DNA from: Mariniblastus sp.
GTDB taxonomy: Bacteria > Planctomycetota > Planctomycetia > Pirellulales > Pirellulaceae
DNA: 64,000 nt
Direction: 5' to 3'
Assembly: GCA_029251085.1 (NCBI GenBank)
Contig: JAQXDZ010000146.1
Coordinates: 1-64,000, forward strand
Shown one piece after another: positions 1-8,235 of the stretch (position 1 is the stretch's first letter; every line of letters starts with the position of its first letter). The notes beneath the pieces are model-generated. The model had not been told where the DNA came from. It did no database searches and saw nothing but the letters and a program-made list of their open reading frames with translations. Made by a program: the position numbers and the translations under genes.

Positions 1-225
1 GGCGAAGCTCAGAATGGCGAGGGTCAGAATGGCGAAGGTCAGAATGGCGAAGGTCAGAATGGCGAAGGTCAGAATGGCGAAGGTCAGAATGGCGAGGGTC
101 AGAACGGCGAAGGTCAGAATGGCGAGGGTCAGAACGGCGAAGGTCAGAACGGCGAAGGTCAGAATGGCGAAGGTCAGAATGGCGAAGGTCAGAATGGCGA
201 GAGTCAGAATGGTGAGGGTGGTCAG
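1..225 (+). repeat. 15-nt tandem repeat array, about 14 units, inside the coding region
   Basis: The unit GGCGAAGGTCAGAAT is repeated head to tail from base 1 to 210, with a degenerate unit at 211-225. Differences between units are mainly A/G changes at the Glu wobble base and the Asn wobble base (aat/aac), plus a Gly-to-Ala change in the first unit and Gly-to-Ser near the end. The period is a multiple of three, so unit gain or loss keeps the frame. The array probably extends left of the window. Confidence 0.95.
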
Positions 226-756
226 CCGAGTTCTGGTGGAAGTGAAGCGTCTGGAAGTGAAACGGAAGGGTCTCCTTCGGGGGAAACTAGCCCATCCAGT
301 CCCGGCGGCGGTGGAAAGAACTCGAGTCAAATGGGGACTGGAGCTGGCGGCGGAAGCCCTCAGGGCGAGTTGCTTGAGCGTGATAAAACAAACTTCGACC
401 ACGCTAAGAAGGCGACTGACATGGTGCTTAAGAAACTGTCTGACCAGCGGTACGACCCAGATCCCGAATTACTCGAGAAGATGAATTGGACAAAGGCAGA
501 TTTAGAGAATTTTCTTCGACGTTGGGAAGAAATGAAAGATGCAGCCGACACAGGAACGCTGGAGTCAAAGAAGAAGTATGAAAAGTCACTTCGAAGTCTT
601 GGACTTCGGCCTAAAAGCGGGAGTCGAAAGACGAAAACAGTGGATGAGTCTGCCGAAGGTCTCGGGCAGGATAGTGCAGTGAACCGTCCACCGGCGGAGC
701 GAGTGCCCGATTTCAATTCGTTCATGCGAGACCTTAATCGGGCTAACGATAATTAG
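1..756 (+). CDS. 3' end of a repeat-rich protein (GEGQN pentapeptide repeats), 5' end outside window
   Basis: The frame starting at base 1 is open to the TAG at 754-756, giving 251 residues and no start codon, so the gene begins before the window. The first 70 residues are fourteen nearly perfect copies of a five-residue unit, Gly-Glu-Gly-Gln-Asn, coded by a 15-nt repeat. A Ser/Gly/Pro-rich linker follows (about residues 71-120), then a charged, probably helical tail (about 125-250) with KNTDF-like hydrophilic composition and no membrane segment. The tail, which has ordinary codon use and no repeats, shows that this frame is the coding one. Function is not recognisable. Large planctomycete proteins with low-complexity Gln/Gly/Glu stretches before a short helical C-terminus are common, but this is only an analogy. 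The next gene begins 90 bases downstream on the same strand. Confidence 0.8.
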   Translation, partial: GEAQNGEGQNGEGQNGEGQNGEGQNGEGQNGEGQNGEGQNGEGQNGEGQNGEGQNGEGQNGEGQNGESQNGEGGQPSSGGSEASGSETEGSPSGETSPSSPGGGGKNSSQMGTGAGGGSPQGELLERDKTNFDHAKKATDMVLKKLSDQRYDPDPELLEKMNWTKADLENFLRRWEEMKDAADTGTLESKKKYEKSLRSLGLRPKSGSRKTKTVDESAEGLGQDSAVNRPPAERVPDFNSFMRDLNRANDN

Positions 757-846
757 TTTCGCTTCAACTTCATGTGATCTTGAATTTGAGGGGCGATGTT
801 TCGTTTTTAGTATCGATACCTGACAGGTCGTTTGGGGTGAGGCTTA

Positions 847-1515
847 ATGAAAACAATAGAGCAGTTGTTTTCCGCTCATCGCGACAAGGCGGATGTTTCG
901 TCTCTATTGGAGGTTCCTCAAGGGGCGACGGAACTGCTCGTCTTGGCTCACGGCGCGGGTGCGGGGATGCACCATCAAAATATGCAGCGAATTGCGGAAG
1001 CGATGCATGGGCAGCGGATTGCGACGTTTCGTTATCAATTTCCATTCAGGGAACGAGGAGGCGGCCGCGATTCACTTGAAGTCTCGTTATCAACCGTTGA
1101 ACGTGCCGTGGAGTTGGCTAGGATGCTTGAGCCTGAACTGCCCCTCCTTGCTGGAGGCCATTCTTTTGGTGGCAGGATGACTTCGATCGCGGCGGCAAAC
1201 CGCCAGTTGTGTAAAGTCAGGGGATTTGTTTTTTTTGCATTTCCTCTGCATCCTCGCGGGAAGCCGAACAATGAGCGGGCTCAGCACTTACCTGATATTC
1301 GCGAGCCACTTCTTTTCTTTACGGGCTCTAAGGATCCATTGTTTACCGCGAGGCTATTCAAGCCCATTCATCAGCAAATTCGAAAATCGGCAACAGTTCA
1401 CACTTTGGACTCTGTCGATCATGGGTATCGGGTGTCGAAGCGATCCCGTCAATCTAAAGAAGATGTTTTTGAGGAAATGGGGCGTTTAACTCGGCAATGG
1501 TTGGATGAGCTCTGA
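847..1515 (+). CDS. alpha/beta hydrolase (KANL3/Tex30-type, dienelactone-hydrolase-like)
   Basis: A 222-residue soluble protein. The sequence shows an oxyanion-type HGAGAG loop at residues 35-40, a nucleophile elbow GHSFGG at 104-109 (Ser106), an acid in SKDP (Asp163) and a His in DHGY (His192), in the order and spacing of the alpha/beta hydrolase triad. The short length and the HGAGAGM motif match the KANL3/Tex30-like family of small predicted hydrolases, whose substrates are mostly unknown. There is no signal peptide, so it is probably cytoplasmic. The ATG at 847 follows a GAGG at 836-841 with workable spacing. It stands alone between the repeat protein and the Gld-type operon; there is no context that names a substrate. 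Confidence 0.88.
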   Translation: MKTIEQLFSAHRDKADVSSLLEVPQGATELLVLAHGAGAGMHHQNMQRIAEAMHGQRIATFRYQFPFRERGGGRDSLEVSLSTVERAVELARMLEPELPLLAGGHSFGGRMTSIAAANRQLCKVRGFVFFAFPLHPRGKPNNERAQHLPDIREPLLFFTGSKDPLFTARLFKPIHQQIRKSATVHTLDSVDHGYRVSKRSRQSKEDVFEEMGRLTRQWLDEL

Positions 1516-1879
1516 TTTTTTGAATCAGTTGGCTCGATCCTCATCCGTTTCTAATTTATGGGAACGGCCACTTTGAACCGTTTATTTGCGGAAAGCGTAG
1601 CAAAGATGGCGGTTTCCTGTGTTTCCAGGCAGGCGTCGGGGGCGTTACGTTCGCTACAATCCACCGAAACGTGGTTGGAATTGAACGGTTTTTCAAAGGT
1701 ATCCAGAGACGCTCGACAAGCCCGATTGTTCGAACCAAAATAGCCGATTGTAAACAGAGACCGGTGACTCGGTGTGAGGTTCACCTCTGCCGATAAGGGC
1801 GTTGGTTAATCGCCCTAAGGTTGTCCCACTCGACAGCCCAATCTTCAAGACTATGCGAATCAAACAGTAGAGCAAAACG
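1516..1879. other. spacer, 364 bases, no convincing gene
   Basis: Short open frames exist on both strands (60-77 codons) but none has a ribosome binding site or recognisable protein. A hairpin AGGGCG / CGCCCT at 1796-1816 lies about 65 bases before the ABC ATPase start and may be in its leader; it has no T-tract, so it is not a terminator. Confidence 0.5.
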
Positions 1880-2692
1880 ATGGCAACTGAAACCGAGACG
1901 TCGGTTCAAGGATCTGAAGAATCCGTTGAGCAGACACCTATGATTGAAGCAGACGGCCTGTCTAAGTTTTATGGGATTTTTGCTGCGACCCGCGAGGTCT
2001 CCTTTAAAGTCTACAAAGGGGAAGTGGTCGCGTTTTTGGGACCCAATGGTGCGGGGAAAAGCACCACGATGAAAATCTTGACCGGTTATCTGTCACCGTC
2101 TCAAGGTGTGGCTAGAATCGCCGGTTTCGACATGAATACCGATCGTCTCGCAGGTTCCCGAAAACTAGGTTACCTACCGGAGACGGGTCCTTTGTATCCA
2201 GAAATGACGCCCTATAGCCTGCTTGATTTCTTTGCCGAAGCTCGCGGCATGAATAAAGCGACCAAGCGTTACCAGATCGAAAAAGCGGTCGATCTTTGTG
2301 CGCTCAGTAGTGTGATTTATAAACCGATTAACAAGCTGTCCAAAGGCTATCGACAACGAGTCGGGATGGCTCAGGCTTTGATTCATGAACCAGATGTTTT
2401 AATTCTTGACGAACCTACCTCTGGATTGGATCCGAATCAGATACGCGGTGTGCGGCAGACCATGAAGCGTTTGGGCCAAGAGAAAACGATCCTATTGTCG
2501 ACGCACATTCTTCAAGAGGTCGAAGCGATGGCGGATCGCGTTGTGATGATTAATGAGGGGCGAAAAGTCTACGATGGGAAATTAGAAGATATTGATCCGA
2601 CACACCAGGGGTTGGATGCCGTGTTCGCAAATCTTACGGGGCACGATGCTGAGACGGGTGTAAAGCTTGACAACGAAGTTGATGAAGAGTGA
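1880..2692 (+). CDS. ABC transporter ATP-binding protein, GldA-type
   Basis: ATPase subunit of an ABC-2 type exporter, 270 residues. Visible motifs in order: Walker A GPNGAGKS at residues 54-61, signature LSKGYRQR at 153-160, Walker B LILDEP at 174-179 followed by the D-loop SGLD, and the switch His209 in STH. The KGYRQR form of the signature is typical of the Gld/Nod/drug-exporter branch. It is followed by the fused permease-GldG gene (62-base gap) and a DUF4340 gene, the order found in Gld-type operons. Members of this system were named from gliding motility in Bacteroidota but occur widely in bacteria that do not glide, and the substrate is unknown. The start at 1880 gives a 20-residue acidic N-terminal tail; an internal ATG at 1940 would give a more usual ABC N-terminus. 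Confidence 0.92.
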   Translation: MATETETSVQGSEESVEQTPMIEADGLSKFYGIFAATREVSFKVYKGEVVAFLGPNGAGKSTTMKILTGYLSPSQGVARIAGFDMNTDRLAGSRKLGYLPETGPLYPEMTPYSLLDFFAEARGMNKATKRYQIEKAVDLCALSSVIYKPINKLSKGYRQRVGMAQALIHEPDVLILDEPTSGLDPNQIRGVRQTMKRLGQEKTILLSTHILQEVEAMADRVVMINEGRKVYDGKLEDIDPTHQGLDAVFANLTGHDAETGVKLDNEVDEE

Positions 2693-2754
2693 GACGTGCA
2701 GGCGTTGGGTTTTTGATTACAAACTATTGAAGAAATATAAATAGCGGATTTTTT

Positions 2755-5700
2755 ATGGACACGAGCCTTCAAATCGCACAGGCGAGCCTTCAGCTAACTC
2801 AAGTCACTGAGTTTGTATTCATGTTAATCGTCGACATGATGTTCTTAGTAGTTCTGGTACTGATGATGCTGCCTCTCGGGATTTGGCGTCAGGCGGCCTT
2901 TGCCGTCATGAAACGGAATTTTATTGGTTACTTTAGTAATCCCACTGGCTACGTATTCCTGTGCCTTTTTGTGCTGCTGACTTCATTTGCGGCCTTCTGG
3001 CCCCATGAGTTCTTTACAACCAACTTGGCAAATTTTGATCAGTTGAACACCTATTTGCCGTACATCATGCTGATCTTTATTCCGGCGATCACAATGAGTA
3101 TTTGGGCTGAAGAAAAACGTCACGGAACCGATGAGCTTCTGTTGACGTTGCCTGCAAAAGACTTCGATATTGTGATCGGAAAATACTTTGCGGCGGTGCT
3201 GGTTTTTACCGTTTCTTTACTGTTTTCCCAGTTGTCAAATTACGCGGTTTTGTTGGCAATGACGGGTGGTCAATTGGATAACCTGTTACTGTTCTCAACG
3301 TACCTTGGATACTGGTTTATGGGAGTCTCGATGATTGCCCTTGGGATGGTGGCTTCGTTTTTGACCAGCAACCTGACCGTCGGTTTTATTTTTGGAGCAG
3401 CCCTGAATGCTCCATTGGCTTTCTTCTCTAATGCTGATGTGATTTTTTCAAATTCAGCGTGGATTCAGCGGTTGTTTGAGTGGTCATTATTACAGCGGTT
3501 TGAGCCCTTTGGTCGCGGCCTAATCAGCGCTCCATCAATTTGTTATTTTATTGGCATTATTGTCGTGGGTGTTTATCTAAGTTTGATTTTAATTGGCCGG
3601 CGGCACTGGCTTGGTGGTCGCGATGGCACGTCCTATTTATGGCACTACCTTGTGCGAGCGGGTTGCTTGGTAGTAACGATGGTCGCAGCAGTTTTGATTG
3701 TCCAGTACAGTCCGCTCAATCGACTTCGTGTCGATATTTCTGATGCCAAGGTAAGTACGCTTGCGCCGGTTACTACCGAGCTGTTAGAAGCTCTGTCGGC
3801 TGAGGGGAATGAGGGCAAGCCCCCGATTAAAATTGAGGCCTATGTCGGGGCGAGTGTGCCGAGTGAATATGTGAAAATCAAATACGACCTCGTAAATTTA
3901 CTCCGGGAATTTGATGTTCTTGGTGGAAGCCGCATCCAGGTGAACTTGCATCAAGGTGTCGAGCCGTTCAGTGAAGAAGCAATTCTGGCTGAAAAGAAAT
4001 ACGGCATTCGCCCAGTCAAAGTCATGAGTCAGTCGAGGGGAGCATTGCGGGAAGAAGACGTAATTCTTGGCGTGGCTTTTTCCAGTGGGCTTGAGCGAAT
4101 CGTGCTTCCCTTTATGCCGTACGGTATTCCGGTTGAGTATGAGTTGATGCGATCAATCAATACTGTTTCACAACCCGAGCGAAAGACGATTGGAGTTGTT
4201 CAGACGGATGCGATGATTATGGGGGCGACGGTCAACACTGGCCAAGAGTTGGCACGTATTCCTCGACTGCGATTGCTGACTGAAATTGAGAAACAATACA
4301 ACGTTGAACAAGTGGACGCTTCCACGCCAATTTCGATGTGGATTGAGGATGGAGATGGAAATCCAATCAAACGCCGCTACGATGTTTTGCTCTTAGTCCA
4401 ACCGTCTCTTACTACGCCGGCAGAAATGGATAACATAATTAAGGCAATCCAGCTTGGTCAGCCCACTGCGATTTTTGAAGACCCCCTGCCCTCCCCAGAG
4501 AACTTCAATTACATCCCCCCGACCTACATGCCGCGACTTTTCGCACGCAATGGCGGGGAAAAGGCCGTGATACAGAATTTGTGGGACGCGATCGATCTCG
4601 ATGTTGACCATAAACCCATTGCCAGACCGACGACCGTAAATCCCAATCAAAGAGTCGCAGAAAAAGATGGGTTCATCGTCTGGCAGATGTCTTCAAATAA
4701 TCCTTATCCGCGGAATAGCATTCTCAATCAAAGGGAACGACTTATCGTTTCTGATGGGCAAGGTTATTTTTCCCCAGAGCACCCTGCAACCAGCGGCGTG
4801 AATGAATTGTATTTTCAGTATTCTGGTTACCTCCAGCCGACTCCTTCAGCCAGCTTAGAATTTGAAAAGTTGGTTGAGACCAACTTGGCTGGAAGAGTAA
4901 AGGTTTCAAATATCATGAATCGACAGAATGATCAATTTGGCTCTGCGAATCGTCAGTTCACGTTAGCGGCTTACATACATGGAAACGAGGTGGACAAGGG
5001 TGTGCCAACGAAAGAGGCCGCTGGTGTGGCGTCTAAGCAAAAAACGGATGTGATTTACGTTGCTGATATCGATACCCTGAGTGATTTTTACGTTTCGATG
5101 AGGGAGACGCCAATTGTAGATGGTGTTGAGTATCGGTACCAAAATATGAGTTTCGTTTTAAATGTAATTGATGCCCTGGCTGACGAGCAGATTTATCTTG
5201 GGCTGCGGAATCGAAAGGTTGATCATGTGACGCTCGCGGTTGTCGAGAAAACCTACGAATCTGCGATGCAGCGTGTGTTTGATTTGGACCAGCAACTGCA
5301 AATTGAATACACAACGAACATGAACAAAGCTGAGAGTGATATCAAGGCAAAGTTGAAGCCAACGGAGGACGAAATTCAAAAAGAGCTTCGTAAAAAGAAT
5401 AGTAATCAGTATTACGACGCGGCAAAATTGGCCGCAAAGCAGCGTTTGCTCGAACAGCAGGTTCGTGATTTGCAGGAGAAGTATAAGAATAAGCAGTTAG
5501 AATTCGAGAATGAACGAAGTGACAAAAAGCGTCGAATCGATCTCGATGCCGAACTTGAGATTCAGGAGATTCAGCGTCAATTTAAGTTGGCAGCGGTAAT
5601 TCTCCCGCCGATTCCGCCCATGTTAGTTGGTCTGATTGTGTTCACTCGCCGCCGACTGCGGGAGCGGGAGGGGATTTCCAAGGCTCGTCGCCTTAAGTAG
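2755..5700 (+). CDS. fused ABC-2 permease / GldG-like auxiliary protein
   Basis: A 981-residue membrane protein that joins what are usually two genes (gldF and gldG). Residues 20-42 form an extra N-terminal membrane segment. Residues 50-285 are an ABC-2 permease with about six hydrophobic segments; EEKRHGTDELLLTLP at 119-133 is the cytoplasmic elbow seen in this family. A further membrane segment at 301-318 leads to the GldG part, which opens with the family-typical RVDISDAKVSTLAP (325-338), then an extracytoplasmic IFT52/DUF7088-like region to about 800. Residues 840-940 are charged and Lys/Glu/Gln-rich, probably coiled coil, and 945-963 is a last membrane segment followed by a basic tail. 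It sits between its ATPase and a DUF4340 partner, which supports one exporter complex. The start codon has no clear Shine-Dalgarno sequence. Confidence 0.9.
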   Translation: MDTSLQIAQASLQLTQVTEFVFMLIVDMMFLVVLVLMMLPLGIWRQAAFAVMKRNFIGYFSNPTGYVFLCLFVLLTSFAAFWPHEFFTTNLANFDQLNTYLPYIMLIFIPAITMSIWAEEKRHGTDELLLTLPAKDFDIVIGKYFAAVLVFTVSLLFSQLSNYAVLLAMTGGQLDNLLLFSTYLGYWFMGVSMIALGMVASFLTSNLTVGFIFGAALNAPLAFFSNADVIFSNSAWIQRLFEWSLLQRFEPFGRGLISAPSICYFIGIIVVGVYLSLILIGRRHWLGGRDGTSYLWHYLVRAGCLVVTMVAAVLIVQYSPLNRLRVDISDAKVSTLAPVTTELLEALSAEGNEGKPPIKIEAYVGASVPSEYVKIKYDLVNLLREFDVLGGSRIQVNLHQGVEPFSEEAILAEKKYGIRPVKVMSQSRGALREEDVILGVAFSSGLERIVLPFMPYGIPVEYELMRSINTVSQPERKTIGVVQTDAMIMGATVNTGQELARIPRLRLLTEIEKQYNVEQVDASTPISMWIEDGDGNPIKRRYDVLLLVQPSLTTPAEMDNIIKAIQLGQPTAIFEDPLPSPENFNYIPPTYMPRLFARNGGEKAVIQNLWDAIDLDVDHKPIARPTTVNPNQRVAEKDGFIVWQMSSNNPYPRNSILNQRERLIVSDGQGYFSPEHPATSGVNELYFQYSGYLQPTPSASLEFEKLVETNLAGRVKVSNIMNRQNDQFGSANRQFTLAAYIHGNEVDKGVPTKEAAGVASKQKTDVIYVADIDTLSDFYVSMRETPIVDGVEYRYQNMSFVLNVIDALADEQIYLGLRNRKVDHVTLAVVEKTYESAMQRVFDLDQQLQIEYTTNMNKAESDIKAKLKPTEDEIQKELRKKNSNQYYDAAKLAAKQRLLEQQVRDLQEKYKNKQLEFENERSDKKRRIDLDAELEIQEIQRQFKLAAVILPPIPPMLVGLIVFTRRRLREREGISKARRLK

Positions 5701-5764
5701 TTCCGTAATCGTCGAGCAAATTGTTTTTGATTTTTTGTATACAGCTTCAATCTGAATTCTTCCT

Positions 5765-7177
5765 ATGAACAATCCCAGTATTAAAACGCTAGTTATGGTT
5801 ATTCTCGCGGTTGTCTCGTCTGGCATCGCGGCTTCGTTTTACCCTTGGCCTGAACGAGTGGTCGAGAGTGAAATGGTGGGTAAGCCATTGTTCGATTCGT
5901 ACGATACAACCGCGGTTCGGGCGATCGAAATTGAAAAATTCAATGCTGATAAAAATGAAATCGAGAAAATCCAACTCGAGAGAGATGGTGAAAAATGGGT
6001 TCTGCTCCAAAATCGAAAGTATGTTGCGTCCAATGCACGCCAGGTTTCGGCCGCTGCAAACTCGCTAACCGAAATTCTTGTTCTTGAGGAGAAGACCGAA
6101 GATCAACAGGACCATTTCGAATACGGAGTCGTCGATCCAGAGGATCATTTGACGCAGCCCAACCGGTCCGGGTTAGGGACTAAAATTATCTTAGAAGATC
6201 GCAACGGAAAGCCTTTGGGCAAGTTGATTGTTGGTGCGAACCTCAAAGACGATCCGAGTGGGAAGAAGCGGTTCGTGAGAGTGCCAGGGCAGCCAAGTGT
6301 TTATGTTGTTGATTTTGATCCGAATGCGTTGGCCACTGATTTTGAAAGGTGGGTCGACCCCAACTTGTTCCAACTCGCAAATGTTCCGGTTGAAGACATA
6401 CAGGTTACAGACTATCGACTATCGCCCAATCAAGGTGTCGAGTCCGAGGCGTTGAATTACCGGGCAACCTTAAATGTTGGCCAGAATGGAGTTACCTTGT
6501 CGAAGCTTGATCTTGCGAATGGGAAGGAGTGGAAGCCAAGTCAGATTTCTACGAAAATGCAGGGCCAGGCTCAATCCATTTTTCGACAACTGCCGGTAAT
6601 TAGTTTTTCTGGTGTCCTTCGGAAAAATAATGAGATGCAAAAATTGTTTGAGTCGCCAACGGCGGATTCGGACGCGACCGTCCTTAAATCATTGGAAAAG
6701 TTTGGGTTTTACAAGGTCGGCTTTGCCAATGGCGTTTTTCAATTTAAGTCGTCAGGTGGAGAGGTTTCCGTAACGACGAAGGATGGGCTCAAGGTGACGA
6801 TGTACATTGGAGGACTTGCCAATCGATCATCTGAGGAAGATTTGGAGCTAAGCTACTACGTTTTGTTTAATGCCGAAGTGGATGCATCAGTCTTTCCAAT
6901 GCCTCAGAATCCCCAGGGTGACGACGACTCTGAGGTGGATGAACAAGCCAATAAGGACTACCTGAAAAAGGTTGCGGATCGTACGAGTGCTCTTAAGGCG
7001 GCTAATCTACGTGCGACCGCGTTCAACCGTTTGCGAGCAGAATGGGTTTATGTCGTTCCTGAGTCTGTGATCAATGGCGTTCGCCCAGATCTTGATTTTT
7101 CATCATTAAGACCATCGAATCCGGCAAGTGCGATTGGTGATTTATTGAAAGTCAAACCCCCGACGCCTCAAAAGTAA
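5765..7177 (+). CDS. DUF4340 domain protein of the Gld-type exporter operon
   Basis: A 470-residue protein with one N-terminal membrane anchor (residues 7-26, followed by YPWPE) and a large extracytoplasmic part. DUF4340 proteins regularly follow GldG genes; the repeated beta-rich pattern with ERDGEKWVL near residues 72-80, LEDRNGKPLGKLIVG near 141-155 and the VDFDPNALATDFERWVDPNLF stretch, read here in short pieces, fits that family. The gene is 64 bases after the permease-GldG fusion on the same strand, so it is probably cotranscribed. It likely helps the exporter on the outer face of the inner membrane; its precise role is not known. A short acidic insert near residues 383-395 (DDDSEVDEQ) is probably disordered. 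It converges with marC. Confidence 0.85.
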   Translation: MNNPSIKTLVMVILAVVSSGIAASFYPWPERVVESEMVGKPLFDSYDTTAVRAIEIEKFNADKNEIEKIQLERDGEKWVLLQNRKYVASNARQVSAAANSLTEILVLEEKTEDQQDHFEYGVVDPEDHLTQPNRSGLGTKIILEDRNGKPLGKLIVGANLKDDPSGKKRFVRVPGQPSVYVVDFDPNALATDFERWVDPNLFQLANVPVEDIQVTDYRLSPNQGVESEALNYRATLNVGQNGVTLSKLDLANGKEWKPSQISTKMQGQAQSIFRQLPVISFSGVLRKNNEMQKLFESPTADSDATVLKSLEKFGFYKVGFANGVFQFKSSGGEVSVTTKDGLKVTMYIGGLANRSSEEDLELSYYVLFNAEVDASVFPMPQNPQGDDDSEVDEQANKDYLKKVADRTSALKAANLRATAFNRLRAEWVYVVPESVINGVRPDLDFSSLRPSNPASAIGDLLKVKPPTPQK

Positions 7178-7214
7178 GAAACAACGGGGCCAAGATCAGT
7201 CAAACTGGAGCAGG

Positions 7215-7790
7215 CTAAATTTGCTCTAATAGGTTGGTTCTCAGGAGCCTGACGGCAATCGAGAGTAAAACGATTCCAAAGACTTTTCTTAACACCGATA
7301 GGCCTCCGTGGCCTAATCGACGCTCGATCCAGCCGCAGGATTTTAGGACGCCGTAAACAATCGCAAGGTTGATGACGATGCCGGCCGTAATGCTCCACTG
7401 GCTGAATTCGGACTTGAGCGAGAGGATGGTTGTAAGGGTGCCCGCGCCGGCGATTAAAGGGAACGCGAGGGGCACGATGGAGGTCGTGTCTGTTTCATCG
7501 GGGTTTTGTTTGAATAAATGAACGCCGAGTACCATCTCGAGTCCAATCAACAAAATCACGATAGCGCCTGCGACTGCAAATGAGTTCACATCCGTTCCGA
7601 GTAGGTGAAGGATAGAGTCCCCGATCACGAGAAACAGAAGCATCAATAGACCAGCAGCGAGTGTTGTTTTAACGGCCTGTAAACTACCTGCTCGGTTTTT
7701 AATATCGACGACGACCGGAAGGGATCCAAGGATGTCAATTACCGAAAATAAAACGAGTGAAACCGAAAGTACTTCTTTGAACATGATCAT
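7215..7790 (-). CDS. MarC family integral membrane protein
   Basis: About 191 residues with six hydrophobic segments, opening MIMFKEVLS and containing the family's conserved N-terminal stretch LFSVIDILGSLPVV and the central PLAFPLIAGAGTLTT. MarC/UPF0056 proteins are inner-membrane proteins of unknown transport role; the old link to multiple antibiotic resistance has not held. The reading frame is open further upstream, to 7850, but that part runs through a perfect terminator hairpin (7826-7857), so the start is set at 7790 (or ATG 7784). It converges with the DUF4340 gene 37 bases away and seems to be a single-gene unit. Confidence 0.88.
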   Translation of the reverse strand: MIMFKEVLSVSLVLFSVIDILGSLPVVVDIKNRAGSLQAVKTTLAAGLLMLLFLVIGDSILHLLGTDVNSFAVAGAIVILLIGLEMVLGVHLFKQNPDETDTTSIVPLAFPLIAGAGTLTTILSLKSEFSQWSITAGIVINLAIVYGVLKSCGWIERRLGHGGLSVLRKVFGIVLLSIAVRLLRTNLLEQI

Positions 7791-7825
7791 TAAATCCGCA
7801 AAATGGCAATGATTTGCCGGCCTAT

Positions 7826-7857
7826 AAAAAAAGCCCGTGCTGATGAGCACGGGCTTT
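7826..7857 (-). terminator. rho-independent terminator of the minus-strand unit 7882-8086
   Basis: On the minus strand a perfect 12-bp stem, AAAGCCCGTGCT / AGCACGGGCTTT with a four-base loop, is followed by a run of T. The T-tract lies on the marC side, so it stops transcription arriving from the right and lies before the chosen marC start. No standard gene lies on that strand immediately to its right, which points to the small unit described at 7882-8052. Confidence 0.88.
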
Positions 7858-7881
7858 AGAATCGTTTGAATGTGTCGATCT

Positions 7882-8049
7882 CTAACGCAGTGCGCTCATG
7901 AATTGTTGATTTCGTCTAATACACAAAATATCGCAAATCGATTGGCTTACGTGCAGCATGTGTGCGCAGTAGGTCTCTACCTTGAAGCGGTTTTGACCGC
8001 TCTCCAAGTCATTTGAGAGTTTCGATTTGTGGGGGCTGTGTAAGTTCAT
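7882..8049 (-). CDS. candidate 55-aa protein, or part of a small structured RNA
   Basis: An ATG at 8049 opens a 55-codon frame ending at TAG 7882-7884, 24 bases before the T-tailed terminator. The product is basic and contains three Cys and several His, including CAHMLH and CDILC. A promoter-like pair (TTGACC, 16 bp, TAGACT) lies at 8059-8086, which would place the transcript start almost at the ATG, so translation would be leaderless. The same RNA contains hairpins CTCTC/GAGAG, GCGGT/ACCGC and GTAG/CTAC within about 50 nt. So the unit could equally be a non-coding RNA of about 225 nt (8052 to 7826) with a chance reading frame. I recognise neither the protein nor an RNA family. That something is transcribed here is more certain than what it is. 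Confidence 0.45.
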   Translation of the reverse strand: MNLHSPHKSKLSNDLESGQNRFKVETYCAHMLHVSQSICDILCIRRNQQFMSALR

Positions 8050-8058
8050 GTCGGAGAC

Positions 8059-8086
8059 AGTCTACGGGCAAAGATTCAGTGGTCAA
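8059..8086 (-). promoter_or_regulatory. sigma-70-like promoter for the small minus-strand unit
   Basis: Read on the minus strand, TTGACC (8086-8081) and TAGACT (8064-8059) are separated by 16 bp. The expected start is near 8052, three bases before the ATG at 8049. No other gene reads leftwards from here before the terminator at 7857-7826. Confidence 0.5.
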
Positions 8087-8235
8087 CACCAAAAATTTTT
8101 AGTTTTTCAGATTTGCATGAAGGGGCTGAGATTAAACCGAAGGGGTGGTGAGTTGGTGATTTTCTGGAGTCTCAGTTTTCAGGGTTTGGTCCTTCAGATA
8201 TTGGGTGTCTGGCTTGGTTTTGTTAAACTCGCAGG

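Noticed and set aside
14-484. Open frame of 156 codons with a Met-Ala-Lys-Val-Arg-type repeat
   Set aside because: It is the 15-nt array read one frame off. The frame beginning at base 1 continues as a normal protein after the repeat and ends at 756, and this one does not have such a continuation.
7791-7850. Upstream extension of the MarC frame to 7850
   Set aside because: This part would be coded by a perfect terminator hairpin and the residues have no similarity to MarC proteins.
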